Positions 32,652 through 41,538 of a DNA stretch of 43,803 bases are shown piece by piece. The notes under the pieces are model-generated. The model made no database searches, was not told the DNA's origin, and saw only the letters and a list, made by a program, of their open reading frames with translations. Position 1 is the first letter of the stretch. Every line of letters starts with the position of its first letter. The DNA is taken from the NCBI RefSeq assembly GCF_001519055.1, contig NZ_KQ954308.1, positions 1 to 43,803 on the forward strand. The letters run 5' to 3'. This DNA is from Novosphingobium sp. Fuku2-ISO-50 (GTDB taxonomy: Bacteria > Pseudomonadota > Alphaproteobacteria > Sphingomonadales > Sphingomonadaceae). The translations under genes and the position numbers were made by a program.

Positions 32652-33629
32652 ATGACTGACACGACGCCCTCTGCCGACACCGTGCTTGCCGCCCCGGATA
32701 CCACGCTCGACGTTCGCGCGACGTTCGGGATCGACATCGACATGTCCGTGCCCGCCTTCAGCGTGGCCGACGAGCGCGTGCCCGATCTCGATCCGAATTA
32801 CGTGTTCGACCCGGACACCACGCTCGCCATCCTCGCCGGCTTTGCCTTCAATCGGCGCGTGATGGTTCAGGGCTATCACGGCACGGGCAAATCGACTCAT
32901 ATCGAACAAGTTGCCGCGCGGCTGAAATGGCCTTGCGTGCGCATCAACCTCGACGCGCATATCAGCCGTATCGACCTGATCGGGCGCGATGCAATCGTGC
33001 TGCGCGACGGCTTGCAAGTGACCGAATTCCGCGAAGGTCTGCTGCCCTGGGCGCTGCAGACGCCGACCGCGCTGGTCTTCGACGAATATGATGCGGGCCG
33101 CCCCGACGTGATGTTCGTGATCCAGCGCGTGCTGGAAACCGAGGGCAAGCTCACGCTGCTCGACCAGAACCGGGTGATCCGCCCCAATCCGTGGTTCCGC
33201 CTGTTTGCCACCGCCAATACGGTCGGGCTTGGCGATACCTCGGGGCTTTATCACGGTACGCAGGCGATCAACCAGGGCCAGATGGACCGCTGGAACCTTG
33301 TCGTCGCGCTCAATTACCTGCCCGCCGCGACCGAGATCGAAGTCGTGACCAAAAAAGTCCCCGGCCTCGATCCCAAGACCGCCGGCGACATGGTCCGCGT
33401 CGCAGACCTCACGCGCAAAGGCTTCATCGGCGGCGACATTTCGACCGTGATGAGCCCGCGCACCGTGATCAGCTGGGCGCAGAACGCGGCGATCTTCAAA
33501 GACGTCGGCTTTGCCTTCCGCCTGTCGTTCCTCAACAAGTGCGACGAAACCGAGCGCGTTCTGGTGGCCGAATATTACCAGCGCGTGTTTGGCAAGGATT
33601 TGCCCGAAAGCATCGCGCATAAAGCCTAG
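32652..33629 (+). CDS. cobS: Cobaltochelatase subunit CobS (AAA+)
   Basis: A 325-residue AAA+ ATPase of the aerobic cobaltochelatase CobNST, which inserts cobalt into hydrogenobyrinate diamide. The CobS N-terminal block DIDMSVPAFSVADERVPDLDPNYVFD is present. Walker A is GYHGTGKST (residues 74-82) and Walker B LVFDEYDAG (141-149). FRLFATANTVGLGDTSGLYHGTQ is the sensor-1 region characteristic of CobS and MoxR-like ATPases. The ATG at 32652 gives family length. The usual partner gene cobT, normally right behind, is absent; a metallo-beta-lactamase gene follows. Confidence 0.94.
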   Translation: MTDTTPSADTVLAAPDTTLDVRATFGIDIDMSVPAFSVADERVPDLDPNYVFDPDTTLAILAGFAFNRRVMVQGYHGTGKSTHIEQVAARLKWPCVRINLDAHISRIDLIGRDAIVLRDGLQVTEFREGLLPWALQTPTALVFDEYDAGRPDVMFVIQRVLETEGKLTLLDQNRVIRPNPWFRLFATANTVGLGDTSGLYHGTQAINQGQMDRWNLVVALNYLPAATEIEVVTKKVPGLDPKTAGDMVRVADLTRKGFIGGDISTVMSPRTVISWAQNAAIFKDVGFAFRLSFLNKCDETERVLVAEYYQRVFGKDLPESIAHKA

Positions 33630-33732
33630 GCGGCGCGCGCCCTGCTGCTTTTGACTTATTGACAGCGCACCTGCTCCCACTAGCCTGACCGCATCAATTC
33701 TGATGATGCGGCATCGGGCAGTGGGGATATTC

Positions 33733-34737
33733 ATGAAGATTTGGCCTGCACTCAGGGCAATCGTCCTCGTCGCGCTGCTGTTTTCGGGGCTGTTTTCGGG
33801 CGGGATGGCCAGCGCCGCCGAAATGAACATGCGCGTATTTCGCATAAATGATCATCTGCTGTGCTTTTACGATGGACGACCGGCCGAGGCGGACGTCAAA
33901 CCGGGCGGCGCCAATTGGGCCGATTTCGGCGCCAACAACGTCGGCGTGGCCACGTATGTCATTTACAGCGGCGACCGCGCACTGGTCTACGACACGTTCC
34001 CCGGCACGCGACAGGCGCAATGGGTGCGGGACTATCTCGCCAAAGCAGGCATTCGGCACTTCGTGGTCGCGATCAGCCATTGGCATCTCGACCATGTCGG
34101 CGGCAACGCGGTCTATGCCGACAGCGATCTCATCGCCACCGCAAAGACGCGGCAGACTTTGGCGGCAAGGAAAAGCGCCATCGAAGCGGGCACCGAATGG
34201 GGCCCGCCGGCAATCGCACCGCTGTTGCTCCCCAATATCGTCCTTACCGCCGACACATCCATCTTTGTCGGCACCATAAAGGTCGAATTGCGGCCAGTCG
34301 ACATTCACTCCGAAGACGGTCTGGTGATCTATTTGCCCGGCGACCGCATCCTTCTGGCAGGCGATACTCTCGAAGATACCGTGACGTTCATTTCGGAACC
34401 GGAGCACATTCCCGATCAATACAGAAATCTGCTGGCCATGAAGCAATGGGGTTTCGATCGAATTCTGCCCAACCATGGCAACCCCGATGTCATTGCGCGC
34501 GGCGGATACGAGACCACGCTGATCGACGTAACGCGCGCTTACTTGCGCCGCATGGTCGAACATGCCCACGATCGCGATTTTCTCGATCAATCGCTGGACA
34601 GTTATATCAGCGATGCGGTGCAAAAAGGGTACGTCAGCCTATGGTGGGCCTATCACGACGCGCACCGCAGCAATCTCGCCAAAGTGGCCAAAGCCTATCA
34701 GAATCGACCGCTCCCGGATTTTGGCCCCCAGCCGTAA
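33733..34737 (+). CDS. Exported metallo-beta-lactamase-fold hydrolase
   Basis: A 334-residue protein with a clear signal peptide (LRAIVLVALLFSGLFSGGMASAAEM). The MBL zinc motif is SHWHLDHVGG (His116, His118, Asp120, His121), followed by a later GDRILLAGDTLEDT with the bridging Asp and the final ligand in LPNHGNP. The layout suits a periplasmic MBL hydrolase; beta-lactamase, lactonase or alkylsulfatase activity cannot be separated by reading. GTGGGGA precedes the ATG. Its base use looks slightly less G+C-rich than cobS. It ends 15 bases from the convergent EAL gene. Confidence 0.85.
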   Translation: MKIWPALRAIVLVALLFSGLFSGGMASAAEMNMRVFRINDHLLCFYDGRPAEADVKPGGANWADFGANNVGVATYVIYSGDRALVYDTFPGTRQAQWVRDYLAKAGIRHFVVAISHWHLDHVGGNAVYADSDLIATAKTRQTLAARKSAIEAGTEWGPPAIAPLLLPNIVLTADTSIFVGTIKVELRPVDIHSEDGLVIYLPGDRILLAGDTLEDTVTFISEPEHIPDQYRNLLAMKQWGFDRILPNHGNPDVIARGGYETTLIDVTRAYLRRMVEHAHDRDFLDQSLDSYISDAVQKGYVSLWWAYHDAHRSNLAKVAKAYQNRPLPDFGPQP

Positions 34738-34752
34738 AGCGCGCTCGCGCAG

Positions 34753-37191
34753 CTATTCAGCGTCACCGCACTTTTCACAATCTACTACACTGGCCCCGCC
34801 TACCACCAATCGCCCGGTACAGGCCTGCGACGACTGGCCGCACGGGCTCATACCGGTCGGGTTGCCGGCATGTTTTCGGGCAATCCGCGTGATCGGCAAA
34901 TCCGCCGCAGGCATCGCCCGCCCGGTGAGATACCCCTGCACCTGGTCACAGCCGTGCTCACGCAAGCATTCAAGCTGGCTTTCGTCCTCCACCCCTTCGG
35001 CAATCGTCTGCATGTTGAGCTTGCCCGCAAGATCGAGCACCGCCTCGACAATCGCCGCGCTATCGCCCGGATCGGCCGCCCTGTCGGACAAATCGGCGAC
35101 AAAGCAGCGGTCGATCTTGATCTTGTCGAAAGGAAAGCTGCGCAAATAGTTGAGCGAGGAATAGCCGGTGCCGAAATCGTCGAGCGCGATGCGCACGCCC
35201 AGGCTGCGCAGCCGATGCAGCACGCGCAGGCATTGCGCTTCATTCTCGATCAGCATCGTCTCGGTGATTTCCAGCTCCAGCCGCGCCGGGTCAAACCCGC
35301 TGAAAGACAGCGCCGCGACAACCTGACGCAGGATTTCACCCCTGCGCAGCTGGATTGCCGAGACATTGACCGCAACGGTCAGGTCCGCAGGCCAGGTCGC
35401 CGCTTCGGCCAGAGCCTCGCGCAGCACCCATTCGCCGATCGGCACGATCAGCCCGCTTTCTTCGGCCAAGGGAATGAATTTGCCGGGATCGATCAGGCCG
35501 CGCTGCGGATGGTTCCACCGCAGCAGCGCCTCGAACCCCACGATCCGCCCCGAAGCCAGTTCGCGCAAGGGCTGATAATAAAGTACAAATTCGCCCCGCG
35601 CCAGCGCCAGCCGCAGCTCCACTTCCATCGCCTGACGATCGGCCAGCCCGCGCAGCAAAGCGGGGCTATAGACCGCGGCCCGCCCGCGCCCGTTCGATTT
35701 CGCATCATAGAGCGCAAGGTCCGCCGCGCGCAGCAGTTCATCGCCGGTCGCGCCGTGCTGCCCGGCCAGCGCGATGCCGACGCTGGCGCCGACTTCGACC
35801 GAGCGCATCTCCAGCCGGATCGGGGCGGACAGCGCCGCGATAAGGCGTTCGCCGAGCGCGACGACAGCGTCAAGCGAAGCGGGCGCAATGACCAGAACGG
35901 CAAATTCATCACCCCCCAACCGCGCAACCAGATCACCGGCCCGGGCCCCTTCGGTCAGCCGCAACGCCGTCTCGATCAAGACCTGATCCCCGGCGGCATG
36001 GCCAAAGGTGTCGTTGATCACCTTGAACCGGTCGAGATCGATGAACATCACCGCAAAGGCAATCGCGGCGGCGCCAGCCTGACCGTTGGGAGCCTGTTCC
36101 AGCGCCGCATCGAGCCGCGCCTGAAATTCGGCGCGATTGGCGATCCGGGTCAGCGGGTCGTGATTGGCAAGGAAGCGAATTCTGCTTTCGGCCTGATGCC
36201 GATCGGTAACATCGCGGATGAAACCGCGAAACCCCGTCAGCCGCCCGCTGGAATCAACCACCGGACAACCCGACTGCAGCCACCAACGCTGTCCCTCGGG
36301 CGTCGAGACCGGCGCGATCAGATCGCGAAACGGCTTTAACCGATAGGCAATGCGACGGATTTCTTCGCGCGCCGGCCCACGCTCGTAAAGCGCGGTCAGT
36401 TTCAGCCCGTTGATCGCGTCTGCCGGGCGCCCGGCCATGCGGCACAGCCGTTCCGAGGCATTGCGGATGCGCCCCTGGACATCGGTTTCGACCAGGCAAT
36501 CGCTACCGTGTTCGTCGTACTGGTTGAGCAAGAGCTGGATGGTTTCGTTCGCGCTCTTGAGCTTGCGCGTGCGCAGCCGCCGCGTGGCAAACATGTAGTA
36601 CAAATTGAAAATACGCAGATGCGCGCTGTAGATATACAGCACCGCCAGCCCGATCAACGTGCCGGCATAGCCGCCCGACCGCATCAGCAGCGCGGCGGCG
36701 ACCGCTGCGATCCCCATGGCCTGCGAAGCCAAAGCGGCAACAGGCAAAGTGAACTGGGCAAAGGCCTCTGCACCAAGCAGGAGCAGGATCGCGATCAGTG
36801 TCGGCACGACGCGCGGTTCGGGCACGATGAAGACCGCGATCCCGCTCAGCCCGGCCAGCACCAGTCCGCGCGCCAGCATGTACCAGCGCCACCAACGCAC
36901 CAATCGCTGCGCCGCCACACCATCGCGGCGCGCGCGAAAGAACACCCACTGCGCCCCCAGCAGCGCGCCGGTCGCTGCCGCCTGCGCCCCCACGAACCAG
37001 GCGGCGGCAATCCCGCTCGCCCAGACCAGAAGGAACGCCCGCAAAATCTCGTAAATCAGCCCCGCAAAACTGTGAATCTGGTTGAGCTTGCACGCGGCAA
37101 ACCATTCGCGGTCATGCTTATCCACATCATGGGTAATCAGGTGCCCCATGATCAGCGGTTGCTTCAACAAGATCTCGCGCAGGCTGCGCAC
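34753..37191 (-). CDS. Membrane PAS-GGDEF-EAL c-di-GMP protein
   Basis: An 812-residue bifunctional-looking c-di-GMP enzyme. About five to six N-terminal helices form a membrane sensor. Then come a PAS domain (about 225-335), a GGDEF domain with intact RLGGDEFAV and an inhibitory I-site RAGD five residues before it, and an EAL domain with EALLRW, NVSAIQL, ITETMLIEN, DDFGTGYSSL, KIKID and QGYLTGRAM. Both active sites look complete, so synthesis and hydrolysis are both possible. The C-terminal tail is cysteine-bearing (CGQSSQACTG...CEKCGDAE). I prefer the GTG at 37191 with AGGAGG upstream; the frame is open to an ATG at 37299. Confidence 0.9.
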   Translation of the reverse strand: MRSLREILLKQPLIMGHLITHDVDKHDREWFAACKLNQIHSFAGLIYEILRAFLLVWASGIAAAWFVGAQAAATGALLGAQWVFFRARRDGVAAQRLVRWWRWYMLARGLVLAGLSGIAVFIVPEPRVVPTLIAILLLLGAEAFAQFTLPVAALASQAMGIAAVAAALLMRSGGYAGTLIGLAVLYIYSAHLRIFNLYYMFATRRLRTRKLKSANETIQLLLNQYDEHGSDCLVETDVQGRIRNASERLCRMAGRPADAINGLKLTALYERGPAREEIRRIAYRLKPFRDLIAPVSTPEGQRWWLQSGCPVVDSSGRLTGFRGFIRDVTDRHQAESRIRFLANHDPLTRIANRAEFQARLDAALEQAPNGQAGAAAIAFAVMFIDLDRFKVINDTFGHAAGDQVLIETALRLTEGARAGDLVARLGGDEFAVLVIAPASLDAVVALGERLIAALSAPIRLEMRSVEVGASVGIALAGQHGATGDELLRAADLALYDAKSNGRGRAAVYSPALLRGLADRQAMEVELRLALARGEFVLYYQPLRELASGRIVGFEALLRWNHPQRGLIDPGKFIPLAEESGLIVPIGEWVLREALAEAATWPADLTVAVNVSAIQLRRGEILRQVVAALSFSGFDPARLELEITETMLIENEAQCLRVLHRLRSLGVRIALDDFGTGYSSLNYLRSFPFDKIKIDRCFVADLSDRAADPGDSAAIVEAVLDLAGKLNMQTIAEGVEDESQLECLREHGCDQVQGYLTGRAMPAADLPITRIARKHAGNPTGMSPCGQSSQACTGRLVVGGASVVDCEKCGDAE

Positions 37192-37342
37192 CAGGCCGTA
37201 TCCCTCCTCGCCCGTGCAGGCCGGACGGCATTGATCCGTCCGCCCACCGGGCAGGCGCAAGGGTATTCCGCGTGCGCCTAATGCGCGGTTCCTTTGCATC
37301 TAGGTGACATTGCGAGGCTGCCGTTTCAAGGGCCGCCGTCGA

Positions 37343-38452
37343 TCAGCCCTGCGGCACGATCAAATACTTCTCGCCCGTCGCGCGTGCGTTGTAGGTCAGC
37401 GCGGCTTCGCGCGTGAGCGCTTGTTCGAGCGTGACGCGTGCCTTGAAATGGCTCGCAAAAGTCGTGGTCAATTCATCGCGCACGCGCTGACGCATCTGCT
37501 CGACCGCTTCGGGCTCGAGCGTACCCAGAAACGGGAACAACAGGAAACCGCCGACCGCCCAGCCAAATCCGAACGAACGATTGAGCACGGTCGGACCCAT
37601 GTCGAGCCCGCCATAGATATAGACCTTTTTGAAAATGTCCGATCCATAGCGGCTGTAGCTGGCGCCCCTGTTGGCCACTTGCTCCATCGCGGACAGGATC
37701 TGCCCTGCGAGCTTGCCCCCGCCGATCGCATCGAAGCCGATCGTCGCGCCGGTCGCCTCGATCGCCGCCACGAGATCGGGCAGAAACGTTGCGGACGAAG
37801 AATCCACGACATGCTCCGCGCCGATCCCCTTGAGCAGCGCGACTTGCGCGGGCGAACGCACGATGTTGACCAGCGGCACCCCGTCTGCGGCACAAATCCG
37901 CACCAGCATCTGCCCCAGATTCGACGCGGCGGCCGTGTGGACCAGCGCCTTGTGCCCTTCGCGGCGCATCGCCTCGACAAACGACAGCGCGGTCAGGGGA
38001 TTGACGAATGCCGTCGCGCCCTGTTCCGCCGTGGCCCCATCGGGCAGCACCAGACACGAACGCGCATCGACTTTGACATAGCGCGCATACATCGTGCGCG
38101 GGATCGCCGCGACGATCTTGCCCAGCAGGGCTTGCGCCTCGGGCGCCTCGCCTGCGGCAATGACGGTCCCTGCGCCTTCGTTGCCGACCGGCTGCGGCTC
38201 GCCGATGCGGCCCTGCATCGCGCGCACCGCCGCATCGGGCATCCGCGCCACGATCCGCCCGGGCGTATAGTCGGCATTTTCGAGATCGGCCGGCCCGAAC
38301 AGCAGCCCCAGATCCGAAGGGTTGATCGGCGCCGCCTCGACGCGGATCAGCACCTCATGCCCGGTGGGATCGGACAAATCGGCATCCCGCAATTCGACGA
38401 TCAGACGGCCATCAGCTTCGAGGGTCGATACGATCTGCCTGTTCGCAACCAT
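37343..38452 (-). CDS. Zinc-type/MDR alcohol dehydrogenase-like oxidoreductase
   Basis: A 369-residue medium-chain dehydrogenase/reductase. The N-terminal GroES-like part holds VEAAPINPSDLGLLFG and GNEGAGTVIAAG. The nucleotide domain reads ALVHTAAASNLGQMLVRICAADGVPLVNIVRS and shows the quinone-oxidoreductase style. Catalytic zinc cysteines are absent, so it is probably a zinc-independent, NADPH-using reductase. GGGAGAG lies 4-5 nt before the ATG, supporting this start although it overlaps the truA end by 41 bases. The substrate is unknown. Confidence 0.85.
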   Translation of the reverse strand: MVANRQIVSTLEADGRLIVELRDADLSDPTGHEVLIRVEAAPINPSDLGLLFGPADLENADYTPGRIVARMPDAAVRAMQGRIGEPQPVGNEGAGTVIAAGEAPEAQALLGKIVAAIPRTMYARYVKVDARSCLVLPDGATAEQGATAFVNPLTALSFVEAMRREGHKALVHTAAASNLGQMLVRICAADGVPLVNIVRSPAQVALLKGIGAEHVVDSSSATFLPDLVAAIEATGATIGFDAIGGGKLAGQILSAMEQVANRGASYSRYGSDIFKKVYIYGGLDMGPTVLNRSFGFGWAVGGFLLFPFLGTLEPEAVEQMRQRVRDELTTTFASHFKARVTLEQALTREAALTYNARATGEKYLIVPQG

Positions 38453-39203
38453 GTTCGTTCTCTCCCGGATAAATTGCGTTTATGAAATAGAGCCCGTCTG
38501 GTGGTGCATTAAGTCCCAATTTGCAACGGTTTTTGGCTTCCAGCGCGGCAACCAGATCGTCGTGGCTCCATTGCCCCTGCCCGACGAGCGCCAGGCACCC
38601 GACCATCGAGCGCACCTGATGATGCAGGAAACTGCGCGCGGCCGCAGCGATCAACACCGCGTTGCCCTCGCGCCGGACATCGAGCCGGTCGAGCGTCTTG
38701 ACCGGGCTCGCCGACTGACAATGCACCGAACGAAACGTGGTGAAATCATGCAGACCGACAAGCGCCTGGGCAGTCTGGTGCATGACATCGGCATCGAGCG
38801 GACGCGTGATCCGCCAGGCCTTTCCGAGCTCGAGCGTCAAAGGCGCGCGGCGGTTGATGATACGGTATTCATAGGCGCGGCCCACGCAGGAAAAGCGCGC
38901 ATGCCAATCGTCAGGCACGCCCACACAGCCAAGCACCGCAATCGGCTTCGGCTTCAACAGGGCATTGATCGCCTCGCCCAGACGAAACGGATCGAACCCG
39001 CGCGACAAGTCGAAATGCGCGCGCATCGCCCGCGCATGAACCCCGGTGTCGGTGCGCCCGGCGGCATGGACCACGACACGCTCGCCGGTCACCGCTTCCA
39101 CGGCCTCCTCGACCGCCTGCTGCACCGTAGGACCATGCGGCTGGCGCTGATAGCCCATGAACGGCGCGCCATCCCATTCGAGCGTCAAGGCAAAGCGGGG
39201 CAT
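38412..39203 (-). CDS. truA: tRNA pseudouridine(38-40) synthase TruA
   Basis: A 263-residue enzyme converting uridines 38-40 of tRNA anticodon arms to pseudouridine. The catalytic Asp52 lies in AAGRTDTGVHA. LEWDGAPFMGYQRQPHGPTVQ, FSCVGRAYEYRI, DFTTFRS and FLHHQVRSMVG are family blocks. The start at 39203 follows the fmt stop by 5 bases; fmt-truA is a common pairing, so they likely share a message. The last 14 codons overlap the next gene, and the tail NEHGCEQADRIDPRS lies beyond the usual end of the family. Confidence 0.95.
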   Translation of the reverse strand: MPRFALTLEWDGAPFMGYQRQPHGPTVQQAVEEAVEAVTGERVVVHAAGRTDTGVHARAMRAHFDLSRGFDPFRLGEAINALLKPKPIAVLGCVGVPDDWHARFSCVGRAYEYRIINRRAPLTLELGKAWRITRPLDADVMHQTAQALVGLHDFTTFRSVHCQSASPVKTLDRLDVRREGNAVLIAAAARSFLHHQVRSMVGCLALVGQGQWSHDDLVAALEAKNRCKLGLNAPPDGLYFINAIYPGENEHGCEQADRIDPRS

Positions 39204-39208
39204 CGCGC

Positions 39209-40129
39209 TCAGCCCAATTCCGCGACTGCAAGGCACGTACCGGCAGGAATCGCCCGCCCGCGCAGCAAGGCCGCCGTGTCCATCGCCGGGCGCCCGGCGC
39301 GCTGCACCAGCGTCGGCCGCAAGGCGCCCGCGCCACAGGCGATCGTCAACATGTCATCCAGCACCACGCCCGGCTCTCCATCGCCATCGACCACGTCCGC
39401 GCCGAGCACGCGATAGCGCTCCCCCTCCAGCTCAAAGAATGCCCCCGGCGCCGGCGCAAAGGCGCGCACGCGACGCTCAAGGTCCGGCGCGGGCATGGCA
39501 AAGTCGAGCCGGCTTTCCGCCTTGTCGATCTTGGCCGCATACGTAACGCCTTCGGCAGGCTGCACCACCGGCGGATGCGCGGGCAAGTCGCCAAGCACCA
39601 CAACCATCGCCCGCGCACCGATTTCGGCGAGCTCGGCAGTCAGATCCCCTGCGGTTTTGGCATCGATCGACGTGCGCACCACGGCCAGCATCGGCCCGGT
39701 ATCGAGCCCGCGCTCCATCTGCATGATCGTCACGCCGGTCTCGACGTCGCCCGCCAGAATCGCGCGCTGCACCGGCGCCGCCCCGCGCCAGCGCGGCAGG
39801 ATCGAGCCATGGACATTGAGACAGCCATGACGCGGCGCGGCCAGCACGGCGGGCGGCAGGATCAGGCCATAGGCAGCGACCACCGCGGCATCGGCGCCAA
39901 GCGCGGCAAACGCCGCCTGCTCGTCGGCGCCCTTGAGACTGGTCGGGGTCATCACGGGAATCCCCGCCTCTTCGGCGGCACGGTGCACCGGCGACGGCTG
40001 CAGCTTCTTGCCCCGCCCTGCCGGTCGCGGCGGCTGGCTATAGACCGCGACAACCTGATGCCCGGCACCGATCAGCGCGGCCAGCGTCGGCACCGCGAAA
40101 TCGGGGGTTCCCATAAAGACGATACGCAC
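39209..40129 (-). CDS. fmt: Methionyl-tRNA formyltransferase
   Basis: A 306-residue enzyme formylating initiator Met-tRNA with 10-formyl-THF. It starts VRIVFMGTPDFAVPTL from a GTG at 40129. The formyltransferase core includes YGLILPPAVLAAPRHGCLNVHGSILPRWRGAAPVQRAI with the Asn/His catalytic residues, then GVTIMQMERGLDTGPML. The C-terminal domain binds tRNA. The frame is open far upstream, but no homology is seen there. It is divergent from recR; def, which removes the formyl group later, lies just beyond recR on the other strand. Confidence 0.96.
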   Translation of the reverse strand: MRIVFMGTPDFAVPTLAALIGAGHQVVAVYSQPPRPAGRGKKLQPSPVHRAAEEAGIPVMTPTSLKGADEQAAFAALGADAAVVAAYGLILPPAVLAAPRHGCLNVHGSILPRWRGAAPVQRAILAGDVETGVTIMQMERGLDTGPMLAVVRTSIDAKTAGDLTAELAEIGARAMVVVLGDLPAHPPVVQPAEGVTYAAKIDKAESRLDFAMPAPDLERRVRAFAPAPGAFFELEGERYRVLGADVVDGDGEPGVVLDDMLTIACGAGALRPTLVQRAGRPAMDTAALLRGRAIPAGTCLAVAELG

Positions 40130-40191
40130 GGGCTCGGGTAATCCCTTTTTTGACTTTCGTTTTGATCGATCGGCCCTAGCTCTTTGCGGTC

Positions 40192-40237
40192 GCATCGCGA
40201 AAAGCAAAAAACCGGTTCCCACTTTTTTGCGCGATGC
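40192..40237. repeat. Dispersed alphaproteobacterial inverted-repeat element
   Basis: Perfect 8-base arms GCATCGCG (40192-40199) and CGCGATGC (40230-40237) flank a core containing ACCGGTTCCCACTTTTTT. Elements with this GGTTCCCACTTTT core and GATGCTCT end are, from memory, widely dispersed between genes in alphaproteobacteria. It fills most of the 123-base gap between the divergent fmt and recR genes, and so must overlap at least one of their promoters. Confidence 0.7.
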
Positions 40238-40252
40238 TCTATCGGTGCGCCG

Positions 40253-40849
40253 ATGGCATCGCAAGAGATCGAGGCATTGGCCAATGCGCTGGCGCGGCTG
40301 CCGGGGCTGGGGCCGCGTTCGGCGCGGCGGGCGGTGCTGTGGCTGATCAAGCGCCGAGAAACCGCGCTGACCGGGCTGGTCGAAGCGCTGGGCACCGTGC
40401 GCGACCGGCTGATCGAATGCCCCGTCTGCGGCAATGTCGATACCACCAGCCCCTGCGGCATCTGCGCCGATCCGCGCCGCGACGCGCGTGCGTTGTGCGT
40501 GGTCGAAGATGTCGCCGATCTCTGGGCGCTCGACCGTGCTCGGCTGTTTACCGGGCGTTATCATGTCCTTGGCGGCAGACTTTCGGCGCTCGACGGGGTC
40601 CGCCCCGAAGATCTCAACATCGCGCGGCTGATCGACCGCGTGTCTGCGGGCGGGATCGACGAAGTGGTACTGGCGATGAACGCCACGCTCGAAGGCCAGA
40701 CCACGGCGCATTACCTCGCCGAACGGCTCGAAGCCTGGCCAATCCGCCTGACCCAGCTTGCCCACGGCCTGCCGGTCGGCGGCGAACTCGACTATCTCGA
40801 CGAAGGCACGCTCGCCCAGGCGCTGCGCGCGCGCCGCCCGGTGGGGTAG
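40253..40849 (+). CDS. recR: Recombination mediator RecR
   Basis: A 198-residue DNA-repair protein that, with RecF/RecO, loads RecA at gaps. It has an N-terminal HhH (ALARLPGLGPRSARRAV), a C4 zinc finger (CPVCGNVDTTSPCGIC), a Toprim domain starting LCVVEDVADLWALDRA, and the C-terminal TQLAHGLPVGGELDYLDEGTLAQAL. The ATG at 40253 gives exact family length. dnaX and the YbaB gene, common RecR neighbours, are not present; def follows after 46 bases. Confidence 0.97.
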   Translation: MASQEIEALANALARLPGLGPRSARRAVLWLIKRRETALTGLVEALGTVRDRLIECPVCGNVDTTSPCGICADPRRDARALCVVEDVADLWALDRARLFTGRYHVLGGRLSALDGVRPEDLNIARLIDRVSAGGIDEVVLAMNATLEGQTTAHYLAERLEAWPIRLTQLAHGLPVGGELDYLDEGTLAQALRARRPVG

Positions 40850-40895
40850 GATTCGGGTACTTGCGAGTCGGACGGCGGCTGATTATCTGACGGTG

Positions 40896-41465
40896 ATGGC
40901 CATTCGCGAAATCCTTGAAGTCCCCGATCCCCGCCTCAAGCAGGTGTCGACCCCTGTCGAAACATTCGACGATGCTCTGCGTACGCTTGTCGCCGACATG
41001 TTCGAGACGATGTACGATGCCCCCGGCATCGGCCTCGCCGCGATTCAGATCGGCGTGCCGCAGCGCGTGCTGGTGATCGACCTGCAGCCCGACGATCCCG
41101 ATGCCGAGCCCGAAGTGTGCACCTCACACGGCGGCCACAGCCACACGCATCAGCCGACGAAGCGCGAGCCGCTGGTATTCATCAACCCGGAAATCGTGCC
41201 GCTGACCGAGGAACAGACGGTCTATAGCGAAGGCTGTCTTTCGGTCCCCGAAATCTATGCCGACGTCACTCGCCCCTCGCGCATCCGCGCCCGCTGGCAC
41301 GATCTGGACGGCACGATCCACGAAGAAGAGATCGAAGGCCTGCTCGCGACCTGCCTGCAGCACGAGATGGATCACCTCGAAGGCATCCTGTTCATCGATC
41401 ATCTTTCGCGGCTCAAGCGCGGCATGGCGCTCAAGAAACTGGAAAAACTTCGCCGCGCCGCCTGA
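40896..41465 (+). CDS. def: Peptide deformylase with His-rich insert
   Basis: A 189-residue metalloenzyme removing the formyl group from nascent proteins. Motif 1 is GIGLAAIQIG (44-53), motif 2 EGCLSVP with Cys114, and motif 3 QHEMDHLEG with His156, Glu157 and His160: all ligands are present. Between the second and third strands lies an inserted loop (residues about 69-91) containing CTSHGGHSHTHQPTKR, rich in histidine. This is not part of the usual fold and could bind metal; it may be a lineage trait. The start follows GATGGTG-like sequence weakly, and the family N-terminus IREILEVPDPRL fixes it. Confidence 0.96.
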   Translation: MAIREILEVPDPRLKQVSTPVETFDDALRTLVADMFETMYDAPGIGLAAIQIGVPQRVLVIDLQPDDPDAEPEVCTSHGGHSHTHQPTKREPLVFINPEIVPLTEEQTVYSEGCLSVPEIYADVTRPSRIRARWHDLDGTIHEEEIEGLLATCLQHEMDHLEGILFIDHLSRLKRGMALKKLEKLRRAA

Positions 41466-41538
41466 TCGACGCAGGGTTGCCATACGGCGCGACGCCCTTT
41501 AGGTTCACGGTTCGTTCCGTTACCGAAGGGGTGCCGCC

